The notes below the pieces were generated by a model. The model was not told the DNA's origin. It searched no databases and was given only the letters and a program-made list of their open reading frames with translations. Positions 14,963 through 23,200 of a stretch of DNA of 27,971 nt are shown piece by piece (the stretch's first letter is position 1; each line of letters starts with the position of its first letter). The DNA is taken from contig DATCSE010000274.1 in the NCBI GenBank assembly GCA_036568605.1, positions 1 through 27,971 on the forward strand, written 5' to 3'. A program made the position numbers and the translations under genes. Origin of the DNA: DATCSE01 sp036568605 (GTDB lineage: Bacteria > Pseudomonadota > Gammaproteobacteria > Burkholderiales > Burkholderiaceae_C).

Positions 14963-15757
14963 ATGGGCGTTTTCTCCGTCGTCTACGGCGGCGTCGCGTA
15001 CGCGGCCTTCCTTGCCGCGTTCCTCTATGCGATCGGCTTCGTCGGCAACCTGTTCGTGCCGAAATCGATCGACCTCGGCATGCCGGCCGGCGCCGCCGGC
15101 GAGTCGCTCGCCGTGTCGCTGCTCGTCGACCTGCTGCTGCTCGGCCTGTTCGCCGTGCAGCACAGCGTGATGGCGCGCCCCGCGTTCAAGCGCTGGTCGG
15201 CGCGCTACGTGCCCACGGCCATCGAGCGCAGCACGTTCGTGCTGCTGGCGAGCGACACGCTGATGCTGCTGTTCGTGCAGTGGCGGCCCATCGCGGCGCC
15301 GGTGTGGGACCTGGGCGGCACGTTGGCCGGGTCGGCGCTGGCGGCGTTGTGCGCGCTCGGCTGGATCCTGGTGCTCACCGCCACGTTCCAGATCGACCAC
15401 TTCGAGCTCTTCGGCCTGAAGCAGGTTTGGAGGCGCCTCACCGGCATCCCCGTGCCCGCGCCGCAGTTCCGTGTGCCGCTGTTCTATCGCCACGTGCGAC
15501 ATCCGATCTACCTCGGCTTCATCCTCGCGTTCTGGAGCGCGCCGACGATGAGCGCGGGCCATCTGCTGTTCGCCGCCGTCACGACCGGCTACATCCTGGT
15601 CGGCATCTGGTTCGAGGAGCGCGACCTGATCGCGCTGTTCGGCCGGCGCTACCGCGACTATCGGCGCCAGGTCGGCATGCTGTGGCCGCGCCTGTCGCGC
15701 CGCCGGACCGCAGCGGACGACGTCGCGTCGCGCCGCGAAACGAGCCCTCGCGCCTGA
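14963..15757 (+). CDS. mddA: MddA-like methanethiol S-methyltransferase (NnrU/ICMT-type membrane protein)
   Basis: A 264-residue membrane protein with five to six spans (VYGGVAYAAFLAAFLYAIGFVGN, SLLVDLLLLGLFAVQHSVM, TFVLLASDTLMLLFVQW, LAALCALGWILVLTATFQ, LLFAAVTTGYILVGIWF). The C-terminal half holds the membrane methyltransferase signature RHVRHPIYLGFILAFW and EERDLIALFGRRYRDYRRQV, which form the SAM-binding site in the isoprenylcysteine methyltransferase/PEMT fold. The N-terminal stretch AFLYAIGFVGNLFVPKSID is typical of MddA, which converts methanethiol to dimethyl sulfide. An AAGGAG site precedes ATG 14963. A wider NnrU-type function remains possible, but the closeness to MddA makes S-methylation the first choice. 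Confidence 0.8.
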   Translation: MGVFSVVYGGVAYAAFLAAFLYAIGFVGNLFVPKSIDLGMPAGAAGESLAVSLLVDLLLLGLFAVQHSVMARPAFKRWSARYVPTAIERSTFVLLASDTLMLLFVQWRPIAAPVWDLGGTLAGSALAALCALGWILVLTATFQIDHFELFGLKQVWRRLTGIPVPAPQFRVPLFYRHVRHPIYLGFILAFWSAPTMSAGHLLFAAVTTGYILVGIWFEERDLIALFGRRYRDYRRQVGMLWPRLSRRRTAADDVASRRETSPRA

Positions 15758-15844
15758 CCACGTGCCTGTCGAAGGATGCCGTGGGGCTCTGGGCGCTTGC
15801 GGCACAATGACCGACCTTCGGGAACGGCTAGTCGAGGGTTGCGC

Positions 15845-17626
15845 GTGAACGACGACACGACAACGTACCGGTTCGGGCCCTGCGAGATCGACGAGGCGAG
15901 GCGCGCACTGACCGTGCGGGGCCGCGAGATCCGGCTGCAGCCGCGCGTCTTCGACCTGCTGTGCTTCCTGGTGCGCCACCGCGAGCGCGTCGTCTCGAAG
16001 GACGAGTTGCTCGACGCGCTGTGGCCGGGCACCGTCGTCGTCGACAACGCCTTGCAGCGCGTCGTCAGCCTCGCCCGCAGCGCACTCGCCGAGGCGGGTC
16101 TGCCCGACGCGGTACGCACGTACCCGCGCCATGGCTACCGCTTCTGCGCTGACGAGGAGTGCGACGGCGCGATCGAGGAAGTCGCGGCCCCGGCGCCGCC
16201 CGACGGCCTCGCCGATGCCCGCGCCGCGGTCGAGCGCATGGACTGGATCGCCGCCTGCGAGGCCTACGAGGCGACCGACGCGCGTGCGGCGCTGCCGGCC
16301 GACGAGGTCGAGCAATGGGGCCGCGCGGCCATCTGCGCGGGTCTCGGTCCCGCCGTGGTGGGCGCGCTCGAGCGCGTCGTGGCGGAGCACGACGCCGCCG
16401 GCGACACGCTGGGCGCCGCGCGCGCGACGCTGATGCTGGTGCAGATCCGCATCGATCGCAAGCAGGGCGCCATCGCCAATGGATTGCTGCAGCGCGCGTC
16501 GCGTTACCTCGAAGGCCGCGCTGCGAGTGCCGAACGGGGTCACTACGCTTGGATGGCCAGCCGCCTCGCGCTGGGCAGCGACGCCAGCCGCGCGCTGGCG
16601 ATGGCCGACGAGGCCTGCCACATCGGCCGCGCCGTGCGCGACCGGGACGTCGAGTGCCTGGGGCTGGTCTACCGCGGCCATGCGCTGATGGCGCAAGGCC
16701 AGGTGGTCGAAGGGCTGGCGCAGCACGAGGAGGCCGCCGCCGTGATCCGCCTCGGCGGCGTGCGCGCGTGGGTTGCCGGATGGGCGTTGTGTTCGGTCCT
16801 CTACGCGGCGCGCTACCGCTACGACTGGCTGCGTGCGGCGCAGTACGCCGAGGCCTTCGTCGAGTGGAGCCGCGCGAGCCGCATGCCGGCATTTCCCGGC
16901 ACCTGCCAGCTGCATCGCGCAGCCGTGCTCGGCATGCAGGGCGAGCTCGAGCGCGCGGCCGCCGAGGTGCGCGCCGCCGCCGAGCTGCTCGCCCGAGCCG
17001 CACCCTGGGCCGAGGGCGACGCGTATTGCGTGCTGGGCGACATCCAGCTCGGCATGGGCGAGTTCGACAGCGCCGAGGTCGCGTATCGCCAGGCCCACGC
17101 GCTGGGCTGGGATCCGCAGCCCGGCCTGGCGCGGCTGCATTTGCTGACCGGTCGGCCCGGGCTGGCGCAGCGCGGGCTCGAACGCGCGCTCGAGGAGAGC
17201 GACTGGTCGCTGCGCGAGCGGCGCGGCCAGCTGCTGTGCCTGCTGGTGCACGCGGCGGTGGCCGCCGGCGATGCCGCACGCGGCCGCGAGGCGCTGCGCA
17301 CGCTGGCCACCGACCCGCAGATGCTCGCCAACGAAGCGCTGAAGGCCATGCACTGCGGCGCCGAGGCCGAGCTGGCGATCGCCGATGGCGACCCCGCGCG
17401 GTCCGCGCGCCTGCTGCGCCAGGCCACGAGACACTGGCGCGAAGTGGGCTCGCCGTCGGGCGAAGCCGAGACGCGGCTGCGGCTGGCCGAGTGCCTGCTG
17501 CAGGACGGTGACGCCGCCGGCAGCGAGCTCGAGCTGCACACGATCAAGTCGACCCTTGCTGCGGCAGCCGCACCCTATCGCGAGCGGCTGCAGGCACTCC
17601 ACACCGCGCTCGGCAACGCGTCATGA
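15845..17626 (+). CDS. winged-helix transcriptional regulator with C-terminal helical repeat domain
   Basis: A 593-residue regulator. Residues about 5-98 are an OmpR/PhoB-type winged helix: YRFGPCEIDEARRALTV, LQPRVFDLLCFLVRHRERVVSKDELLDALWPG, DNALQRVVSLARSALAE and VRTYPRHGYRFCADE, as in CadC-like proteins. There is no receiver domain and no clear membrane span, so it is probably not phosphorylated. The remaining about 480 residues are Ala- and Leu-rich helices with the pattern of TPR repeats, as in AfsR/CadC-like sensors. GTG 15845 was chosen because a GAGGG site lies 6 bases before it. It is convergent with the TonB receptor gene. Target genes and signal are unknown; it has its own gap upstream and so may control the DUF4242/mddA group or the receptor. 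Confidence 0.82.
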   Translation: MNDDTTTYRFGPCEIDEARRALTVRGREIRLQPRVFDLLCFLVRHRERVVSKDELLDALWPGTVVVDNALQRVVSLARSALAEAGLPDAVRTYPRHGYRFCADEECDGAIEEVAAPAPPDGLADARAAVERMDWIAACEAYEATDARAALPADEVEQWGRAAICAGLGPAVVGALERVVAEHDAAGDTLGAARATLMLVQIRIDRKQGAIANGLLQRASRYLEGRAASAERGHYAWMASRLALGSDASRALAMADEACHIGRAVRDRDVECLGLVYRGHALMAQGQVVEGLAQHEEAAAVIRLGGVRAWVAGWALCSVLYAARYRYDWLRAAQYAEAFVEWSRASRMPAFPGTCQLHRAAVLGMQGELERAAAEVRAAAELLARAAPWAEGDAYCVLGDIQLGMGEFDSAEVAYRQAHALGWDPQPGLARLHLLTGRPGLAQRGLERALEESDWSLRERRGQLLCLLVHAAVAAGDAARGREALRTLATDPQMLANEALKAMHCGAEAELAIADGDPARSARLLRQATRHWREVGSPSGEAETRLRLAECLLQDGDAAGSELELHTIKSTLAAAAAPYRERLQALHTALGNAS

Positions 17627-17666
17627 GACGGCCGGTGTCTTCCGAAGGGTCAGGGCGGTTCGCCCA

Positions 17667-17694
17667 GAGGGCTTCGACAGGCTCAGCCCGAACG
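17667..17694. repeat. short dispersed GCTTCGACAGGCTCAGCCCG-type repeat
   Basis: The 79-base gap between two convergent genes contains the motif GCTTCGACAGGCTCAGCCCG followed by AACGG (17671-17695). This type of sequence recurs many times in intergenic DNA of many betaproteobacteria, often as paired inverted copies. Only one clear copy is seen in the window. Placed between converging transcripts it may help end both of them. Confidence 0.5.
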
Positions 17695-17705
17695 GGTTGC
17701 GGGAG

Positions 17706-19970
17706 TCACTCCCACTCGTAGCGCAGCCCTAGCCACGCCCCGCGCGGGGCGCCCAGCCCGTAGAACGGTTCGGCCACCGGGTTCGCCGGATCGAACGCCT
17801 TCGCCGGGTTGGCGAACGCGTTCAGGCCCAGCACGCCGAAGTTCGCGTACTCGCGATCGAAGACGTTGTCGACGCGCGCGAACAGCTCGACGTTCTTGCG
17901 CAGCTTCCAGCGTGCGTCCACGTTCAGCACTGCGTAGCCGGGCACCGGGCCGTGCACGTCCTGGTTGCTCTCGTCGCCGCGCAGCCGGCTGCCGCTGTTG
18001 GCCACGAGGTTTGCGCCGATGGAGATCGCCTCGCTCGCCTCCCAGTCCACGCGGATGCGCAGGCTTTGCCGCGGGATGCCGGGGATGCGGCTGCCCGGCG
18101 CGATCGTGATGTCGCCGTTCGCATCGGCCGCGGAGTTGGCCGGGCTGCTTTCGACGAAACCCGTCCTGAACGTGGCATCGATCAGGCTGTAGCGCGCGGT
18201 GAGGCCGAGAGAGCCCCATTGGGTGGCGCCCATGAGCTCGAGGCCCTGGCGCCGCGTCTTGCCGACGTTCTGGAAGAAGCCGGCGTTGATCGCGCTGCCG
18301 CCGCTGCTGACGAACTGGATGTCGTCGGACAGCTCGGTGCGGTAGAGCGCGGCGCTCCACGACGAGCCGCCCGACTTGCCGCGTGCGCCGACCTCCAGCG
18401 TCTTCGCGACGACCTTCTTCAGCGGCGGGTCGGCCAGGAACGCATTGGGCAGCTTGCACGGCGCCGCCGGGTCGGCGCAGGTCAGCTCCGCGGCCGTCGG
18501 CGCCCGCATGCCTTCGTTGTAGCTGAGGTAGGTTGTGTAGCCGGCCTTCGGGTTGAACGTGAGGCCCACGGCCGGGTTGAAGCGCCGGAAGCGATGGTCG
18601 CCATCCAGGTCGGGATTGGTGCCGCTGCGGTCGCGTATCGAGATGCGTGCGTCGTTGAAGCGGCCGCTGGCGGTCAGCGTCCAGCGGTCATCGATGGCGA
18701 AGGTGTTCATCGCGTAGACGCCGCTGTTGCGGGTGCGGGTCGCGGCATCGGTCTCGGGCTCGAAGTCGCCGGTCGCCACGGTGCCGCGCGAGGCATCGAA
18801 GTCGGCCGGCTGCGAGTCCTGCCGGAAGCGGGCGCGGCCGGCGTCGGCGCTGAAGCCCACGACGAACTGGTTCTTGTGCCCGGCCAGCGGCGTCGTGACC
18901 GTGAGCTGCGCCGACAGGCCGTAACTCGTCTCGGCGATGTTTGAGCGGTCGTTCAGCGCCTGGACCGTGTCGACGGCGCCGGTGTCGGGGTCGACCGCGC
19001 CGAAGTCGTCGTTGACGTTGCTCGACAGGTTGTCGTTGCGGAAGCGCCGCAGATAGAGATTGCCGCCCAGCACGATCTCGCTGCCCAGGTTGTGGCTGCC
19101 GCTGACCGCGAGCATCGCCAGCCGGTTCTTGTTGGTGTCCGGGTAGGTGTAGGCCTGGGTGCGGTCGTCGAAGAACGAGGGTGGCAAGGTCTGCGTGCCC
19201 TCCAGGCGGTTGTTGGCCGCGGTCAGCGAGACGTCGAGCTGGTCGTCTTTCGTCCGATAGCCGACCTTGCCGAAGAACTGCTCGACGCGGCTGGGGTTGT
19301 GCTGGGCCCAGCCGCGGTCCTTCGAGAGGTTGGCCGTCGCGAACCAGTCCCACGGGCCGGAGGCGCCGCCGTGCTCGAACTGCAGCGTCCTGCGCCCGAA
19401 CGACCCGCCGGAGAGCTCGACGGCGCCGCCCGGGTTGTCGCGGCCGTTCTTGGTGTAGATGGCGAGCGCCCCGCCCAGCGTGTTCAGCCCGAACACCGGA
19501 TTCGAGCCGGGGATGAGCTGCAGGCTCGCGATTGCCGATTGCGGCAGCAGGTCCCAGTTCACGACGTCGCCGAACGACTCGTTGATGCGCACGCCGTCCT
19601 GAAACACCGACAGGCCTTGCGGCACGCCCACCAGCGGCGAGGCGGTGAAGCCGCGGAAGCTGATGTCGGCCTGGTACGGGTTGCCCTGTGCCGCGTTGAC
19701 GGTGATGCTGGTCGGATTGTTCTCGAGGAACTCCGACAGATTGCCCTGGCGCTGCTTGCCGAACTCGCGGCTGCCGTAGGACTGCACGTTGGCCGGCACG
19801 TCGCGCAGCGGTGTGCCCAGGCCGGGCAACGGCGTCGTCCCGATGACTTCGACGCGGGGCAGCGTGGTGGTCGGTTGATCGGCGTCCGCGGCAACGGCGG
19901 CCGGAGAGAGCAAGGCGGCACAGGCGGCGGCCACGGCGGTCTGCGCGGCGCGGGCAAGCGGATCCTTCAT
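17706..19970 (-). CDS. TonB-dependent outer membrane receptor
   Basis: A 754-residue outer membrane receptor. The signal peptide spans about residues 1-28 (ending AAVAA-DA). The plug domain follows (VEVIGTTPLPGLGTPLRDVPANVQ, about 40-160, with GDVVNWDLLPQSAIASLQLIPGSNPVFGLNTLGGAL), then a beta-barrel with repeated amphipathic strands and the TonB receptor C-terminal motif (NVELFARVDNVFDREYANFG). The chain ends LGLRYEWE, with Glu after the usual terminal aromatic residue. ATG 19970 was chosen because it directly precedes the signal peptide. The gene diverges from mxaR across 218 bases. Ligand unknown: siderophore, a metal chelate such as a lanthanide chelator, or PQQ are all conceivable; only the location beside methanol oxidation genes hints at a metal for that pathway. 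Confidence 0.92.
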   Translation of the reverse strand: MKDPLARAAQTAVAAACAALLSPAAVAADADQPTTTLPRVEVIGTTPLPGLGTPLRDVPANVQSYGSREFGKQRQGNLSEFLENNPTSITVNAAQGNPYQADISFRGFTASPLVGVPQGLSVFQDGVRINESFGDVVNWDLLPQSAIASLQLIPGSNPVFGLNTLGGALAIYTKNGRDNPGGAVELSGGSFGRRTLQFEHGGASGPWDWFATANLSKDRGWAQHNPSRVEQFFGKVGYRTKDDQLDVSLTAANNRLEGTQTLPPSFFDDRTQAYTYPDTNKNRLAMLAVSGSHNLGSEIVLGGNLYLRRFRNDNLSSNVNDDFGAVDPDTGAVDTVQALNDRSNIAETSYGLSAQLTVTTPLAGHKNQFVVGFSADAGRARFRQDSQPADFDASRGTVATGDFEPETDAATRTRNSGVYAMNTFAIDDRWTLTASGRFNDARISIRDRSGTNPDLDGDHRFRRFNPAVGLTFNPKAGYTTYLSYNEGMRAPTAAELTCADPAAPCKLPNAFLADPPLKKVVAKTLEVGARGKSGGSSWSAALYRTELSDDIQFVSSGGSAINAGFFQNVGKTRRQGLELMGATQWGSLGLTARYSLIDATFRTGFVESSPANSAADANGDITIAPGSRIPGIPRQSLRIRVDWEASEAISIGANLVANSGSRLRGDESNQDVHGPVPGYAVLNVDARWKLRKNVELFARVDNVFDREYANFGVLGLNAFANPAKAFDPANPVAEPFYGLGAPRGAWLGLRYEWE

Positions 19971-20188
19971 CAAAGGCCGGTCTCCGAATCGTTCTGACGA
20001 TGTCCCGACAGGATTGCGGACAAGCGAGCGGCGCGCCAGGGAAAACTTCCTGATCGGGCAGAGGCACCCCGTGTTCATCCCGCGTGATCGCGCGGCGCAA
20101 AGTGTCACGTCCGCGTCGCAGGATGACCGCGCAGCGCGACTCGCGCCGGCTCGATAGACTGGCATGGCTTTCGCGACGAGGTGAGCCA
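19971..20188. promoter_or_regulatory. divergent region between the TonB receptor and mxaR
   Basis: This 218-base gap separates two outward-facing genes and must contain both promoters. No gene is seen in it. A possible -10-like TAGACT lies at 20154-20159, upstream of mxaR, and a GAGGTGA ribosome site at 20178-20184. No clear metal-regulator box was recognised by eye. Confidence 0.45.
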
Positions 20189-21211
20189 ATGGATCGAATC
20201 GATGCGCGAGTCAGCGATGCACGTGCCAGCGCGCTGGCGATCGAGGCGGAAGTGAGCCGCGTGGTGATCGGCCAGCCGCGCGTGATCCGCCTGGTCAACA
20301 CCGCCGTCTTCGCACGCGGCCACGTGCTGCTGCAAGGCGACGTGGGCGTCGGCAAGACGACTTTGCTGCGCGCGTTCGCGCGCGTGCTGGGCGGCGCCTA
20401 CGCGCGCACCGAGGGCACGATAGACCTGATGCCCAACGACCTGATCTACTACACCTACATCAGCGCCGAGGGCCGGCCGGCCGTCGAACGCGGGCCGCTG
20501 ATCGAGCACGGCGACGAGCTCGCGATCTTCTTCTTCAACGAGATCAACCGCGCGCGCCCGCAGGTGCACTCGCTGCTGCTGCGCGTGATGGCCGAGCGCA
20601 GCGTCTCGGCCTTCAACCGCGACTGGCGCTTCCCGCATCTGCTGGTGTTCGCCGACCGCAACCGCGTCGAGCGCGAGGAGACCTTCGAGATCGCCTCGGC
20701 CGCGCGCGACCGCTTCATGATGGAGGTGACGATCGAGGCGCCGCAGGACGACGAGCAGCGGCGCGCGCTGGTGTTCGACCCGCGTTATCACGATGCCGAT
20801 GCGCTGATCGAGTCGCTCGCGCCGGGTCTGCTGGACTACCGCGAGCTCAACGGCATCGCGGCGCAGATCCAGCGCGGCGTGCAGGCCTCCGAGGTGCTGC
20901 AGAAGTACGCGCTGGATCTGTGGCGCGCGACCGCGGCGCCGGCCGATTACGGCGTGAAGATTTCCGACCTGGACACCGCGCAGCTGATGCTGGCCGGCGC
21001 GAGCCCGCGCGGCATGAGCATGCTGCTGCGCGCCGCGCGCGTCGCGGCCTGGCTGGACGGGCGCGACTACGCGACCCCCGAGGACGTGCAGGCCGTGTTC
21101 GAGGTGACCATCGCGCACCGGCTGGTCTACCAGCCGGTCTACGAGATGCGCCGGCACGAGATTGCCGGGCCGCTGATCGCGGGCATCCTCGGCCATGTCG
21201 CCGCTCCTTGA
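20189..21211 (+). CDS. mxaR: MoxR-type AAA ATPase MxaR
   Basis: A 340-residue AAA+ ATPase of the MoxR family, the founding group of which is the first gene of the methanol dehydrogenase maturation set. Walker A is GDVGVGKT (50-57). The Walker B position reads AIFFFNEINRARPQ: Asn117 stands where MoxR proteins normally have Asp, with Glu118 kept. Sensor 1 is in HLLVFADRNR and the arginine finger region in SAARDRFMMEV. With a vWA partner, such ATPases act as chaperones that insert metal or cofactor into enzymes; mxa mutants of methylotrophs make MxaFI lacking Ca. GAGGTGA precedes ATG 20189. The following mxaS gene overlaps or closely adjoins it, and the order R-S-A-C-K-L is the known mxa order. 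Confidence 0.9.
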   Translation: MDRIDARVSDARASALAIEAEVSRVVIGQPRVIRLVNTAVFARGHVLLQGDVGVGKTTLLRAFARVLGGAYARTEGTIDLMPNDLIYYTYISAEGRPAVERGPLIEHGDELAIFFFNEINRARPQVHSLLLRVMAERSVSAFNRDWRFPHLLVFADRNRVEREETFEIASAARDRFMMEVTIEAPQDDEQRRALVFDPRYHDADALIESLAPGLLDYRELNGIAAQIQRGVQASEVLQKYALDLWRATAAPADYGVKISDLDTAQLMLAGASPRGMSMLLRAARVAAWLDGRDYATPEDVQAVFEVTIAHRLVYQPVYEMRRHEIAGPLIAGILGHVAAP

Positions 21212-21221
21212 TGGCGCAGCC

Positions 21222-22085
21222 ATGCAAGATGCACAGGCGGAATCCGTGATACGCGAAGTCCACTATCGCGTCGCGGGGCCGGTGCTCGGGCACTTCCCGG
21301 GCCACCATCGCAGCACGCGCGGCGAGAGCGGGCTCGAGTTCCGCGGCCATGCGTCGCTGCTCGATGCGCCCGACCCGCGCCGGCTCGACCTGCACGCGAG
21401 CCTGTGCGATCCGTTCGAGCAGTGGCGCGTGCGCCTGTACCGCCAGCGCATGTCGGTCCCGGTCGCCGTCGTCGCCGACCTGTCCGCGTCGATGGGCTTC
21501 GCCGCCGCGCAGCCCAAGCTGCACGTGCTGGCCGATTTCGTCGAGAGCCTGGCCTGGTCGGCCTGGCGCACCGGCGACAGCTTCGCCTTCGTCGGCTGCG
21601 ACAGCGGCGTGCGCGCCGAGCTGCTGCAGCCGCGCACCCGCGCGCGCGGCGCCGGCGGCGAGATCGCGCGCCGGCTGCGCGTGCTGCATCCCGACGGACG
21701 CGATGCGCGCGGGCTGCTGGCTGCGCCGCGCTACCTCGGGCGGCAGCGCGCGCTGCTGTTCCTGGTCTCCGACTTCCATCTGCCGCTGCCGCTGGTCGCG
21801 CAGGTGCTCGATGTCTTGAGCGTGCACGAGGTCGTGCCCGTGGTGCTGTGGCATCCGCTGGAGTTCGGGCTGAGCGCGGCACGCGGGCTGGCGCAGGTCA
21901 TCGACCCGGAGAGCGGCCGGCAGCAGCTGGTCTGGTGGCGGCCGGCGCTGCGTGCGCGTTGGCAGGCCGCGCACGAGGCGCGACGGGCGGCGCTGCAACA
22001 GATGTTCCGCGCGCGCCGGCTGAAGCCGCTGCTCATCGAGGGCGCCTACGACGCCGAGGCGGTCACGCGTCACTTCCATTCGTGA
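21222..22085 (+). CDS. mxaS: MxaS, DUF58/vWA-like methanol dehydrogenase maturation protein
   Basis: A 287-residue protein of the DUF58 type that normally pairs with MoxR ATPases. The opening block HFPGHHRSTRGESGLEFRGHASL and the vWA-like metal site VVADLSASMGF (D-x-S-x-S) support this; FLVSDFHLPLPLV is the later beta strand of the fold. It lacks membrane spans and is probably cytoplasmic with MxaR. Two in-frame ATGs are possible: 21222, used here because the family begins shortly before the HYRV strand, or 21195, which overlaps mxaR by 17 bases. mxaA follows after 7 bases. Confidence 0.88.
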   Translation: MQDAQAESVIREVHYRVAGPVLGHFPGHHRSTRGESGLEFRGHASLLDAPDPRRLDLHASLCDPFEQWRVRLYRQRMSVPVAVVADLSASMGFAAAQPKLHVLADFVESLAWSAWRTGDSFAFVGCDSGVRAELLQPRTRARGAGGEIARRLRVLHPDGRDARGLLAAPRYLGRQRALLFLVSDFHLPLPLVAQVLDVLSVHEVVPVVLWHPLEFGLSAARGLAQVIDPESGRQQLVWWRPALRARWQAAHEARRAALQQMFRARRLKPLLIEGAYDAEAVTRHFHS

Positions 22086-22092
22086 GACCAGC

Positions 22093-23034
22093 ATGGCGGG
22101 TCGCGACCAGCACAGCTCCCGGCCGAACGCGGCGCGCGCGTTGTGCAGGTTGTGCGCGGGCCCGCTGGCCGGGCTGGCGATGTCGCCGGCGCATGCCGAT
22201 CCGCAGGTGCTGACCGCGCAGAGCGATCAGCCGCGTGCGTACGGCTACAGCGTCGGCGATGTCGTCACGCGGCGCATCCGGCTGCAGGTGCCGGACGGAT
22301 TGCGGCTGGTCGAGGATTCGGTGCCGCGCGCGGGTGGCCAAGGTCGTGCGATCGAGCTGCGCCGGGTGGCGTTGCGGCGCTCGTTCGGCGGCACGCCCGA
22401 GGAGCTCGAGCTCGAGTACCAGGTGTTCCTCGCGCCGCGTGAGTTGCGCGTGCTCGAGATGCCGCCTGTCGAGTTGCGCTTCGACGGCGTGCCGCGCCCG
22501 CAGACGCTGCGCATCGACGCGTGGCCGGTCAGCGTCGCGCCGCTCGCGGCGGTCGACCCCTCGCCGCGCGAAGGGCTGGGCGAGATGCGTCCCGATCGCG
22601 AACCGATGCCGATCGCGACCGAGCCGCTGCGCTGGCGCCTGGTCGCCTGGGCGGCGATTGCGTTGTTGCTGCTCGCGTACCTCGCGCATGTCTACATCGG
22701 CTTGCCGTGGTGGAACCGGCGGCACCGGCCGTTCGGCCTCGCGTGGCAGGCGCTGCGCAGCCTGCCGGCGCAACCCGACGCGGCGCAGCGCCGGCGTGCG
22801 TTCGAACAGCTCCATGCCGCGCTGAACGCCAGTGCCGGCGAGGCGCTGTTCGAGCCGGGGCTGGACGGCTTCGTCGCCGCGCGGCCGCGCTTCGCGCCGC
22901 TGCGCGCCGAGCTCGGTGAATTCTTCAAGCGTTCGCGGACCGAGTTCTTCGCTGCAGGTGGCGCCGCGACTGACGAGCGTTGGCTGCGCGAGTTCTGCAG
23001 GCGCTGCCGCGATGCGGAGCGGGGGGCGGCATGA
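22093..23034 (+). CDS. mxaA: MxaA, methanol dehydrogenase maturation protein
   Basis: A 313-residue membrane-anchored protein. A hydrophobic N-terminus (ALCRLCAGPLAGLAMSPAHA) is the probable signal; then comes a periplasmic beta-rich domain (YSVGDVVTRRIRLQVPDGLRL... LELEYQVFLAPRELRVLEMPPVELRF), one membrane span near residues 180-202 (LVAWAAIALLLLAYLAHVYIGL), and a cytoplasmic helical tail. This domain order fits MxaA, which is needed for calcium insertion into MxaFI in model methylotrophs. Its stop codon overlaps an ATGAGC sequence at 23031 that may once have been the mxaC start. A palindromic repeat region now separates it from mxaC. Confidence 0.85.
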   Translation: MAGRDQHSSRPNAARALCRLCAGPLAGLAMSPAHADPQVLTAQSDQPRAYGYSVGDVVTRRIRLQVPDGLRLVEDSVPRAGGQGRAIELRRVALRRSFGGTPEELELEYQVFLAPRELRVLEMPPVELRFDGVPRPQTLRIDAWPVSVAPLAAVDPSPREGLGEMRPDREPMPIATEPLRWRLVAWAAIALLLLAYLAHVYIGLPWWNRRHRPFGLAWQALRSLPAQPDAAQRRRAFEQLHAALNASAGEALFEPGLDGFVAARPRFAPLRAELGEFFKRSRTEFFAAGGAATDERWLREFCRRCRDAERGAA

Positions 23035-23053
23035 GCAGGTTGCCCTCACGCCG

Positions 23054-23194
23054 ACCCTCACCCCAACCCTCTCCCGCAAGCGGGAGAGGGAGCAAGTCCG
23101 CGCCGTCGCCACTCCCTCCCGCTTGTCGGAGAAGGAGCAAGTCCGTGCCCTCGTCTCCCTCTCCCGCTTGCGGGAGAGGGCCAGGGGTGAGGGT
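23054..23194. repeat. palindromic repeat element between mxaA and mxaC
   Basis: This 141-base element is bounded by ACCCTCACCCC (23054-23064) and its exact reverse complement GGGGTGAGGGT (23184-23194). Inside are two perfect palindromes of 11-base arms, CCCTCTCCCGC and GCGGGAGAGGG with two bases between (23067-23090 and 23157-23180), and a third, degraded copy (23114-23135). Sequences of this kind are common dispersed intergenic repeats in beta- and gammaproteobacteria. The hexamer ATGAGC occurs just outside on both sides (23031-23036 and 23201-23206). The element probably forms strong hairpins in the mxa mRNA. Confidence 0.85.
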
Positions 23195-23200
23195 CTTCCC

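Noticed and set aside
14942..17602. 886-codon minus-strand frame opposite mddA and the winged-helix regulator
   Set aside because: Its product shows no domain and is typical of an antisense shadow in high-GC DNA; the plus-strand genes have clear motifs and ribosome sites.
23067..23180. Possible CRISPR-like array from three repeated palindromes
   Set aside because: There are only three copies, one degraded, with unequal related spacers and inverted outer ends; this is a palindromic intergenic repeat, not a CRISPR.
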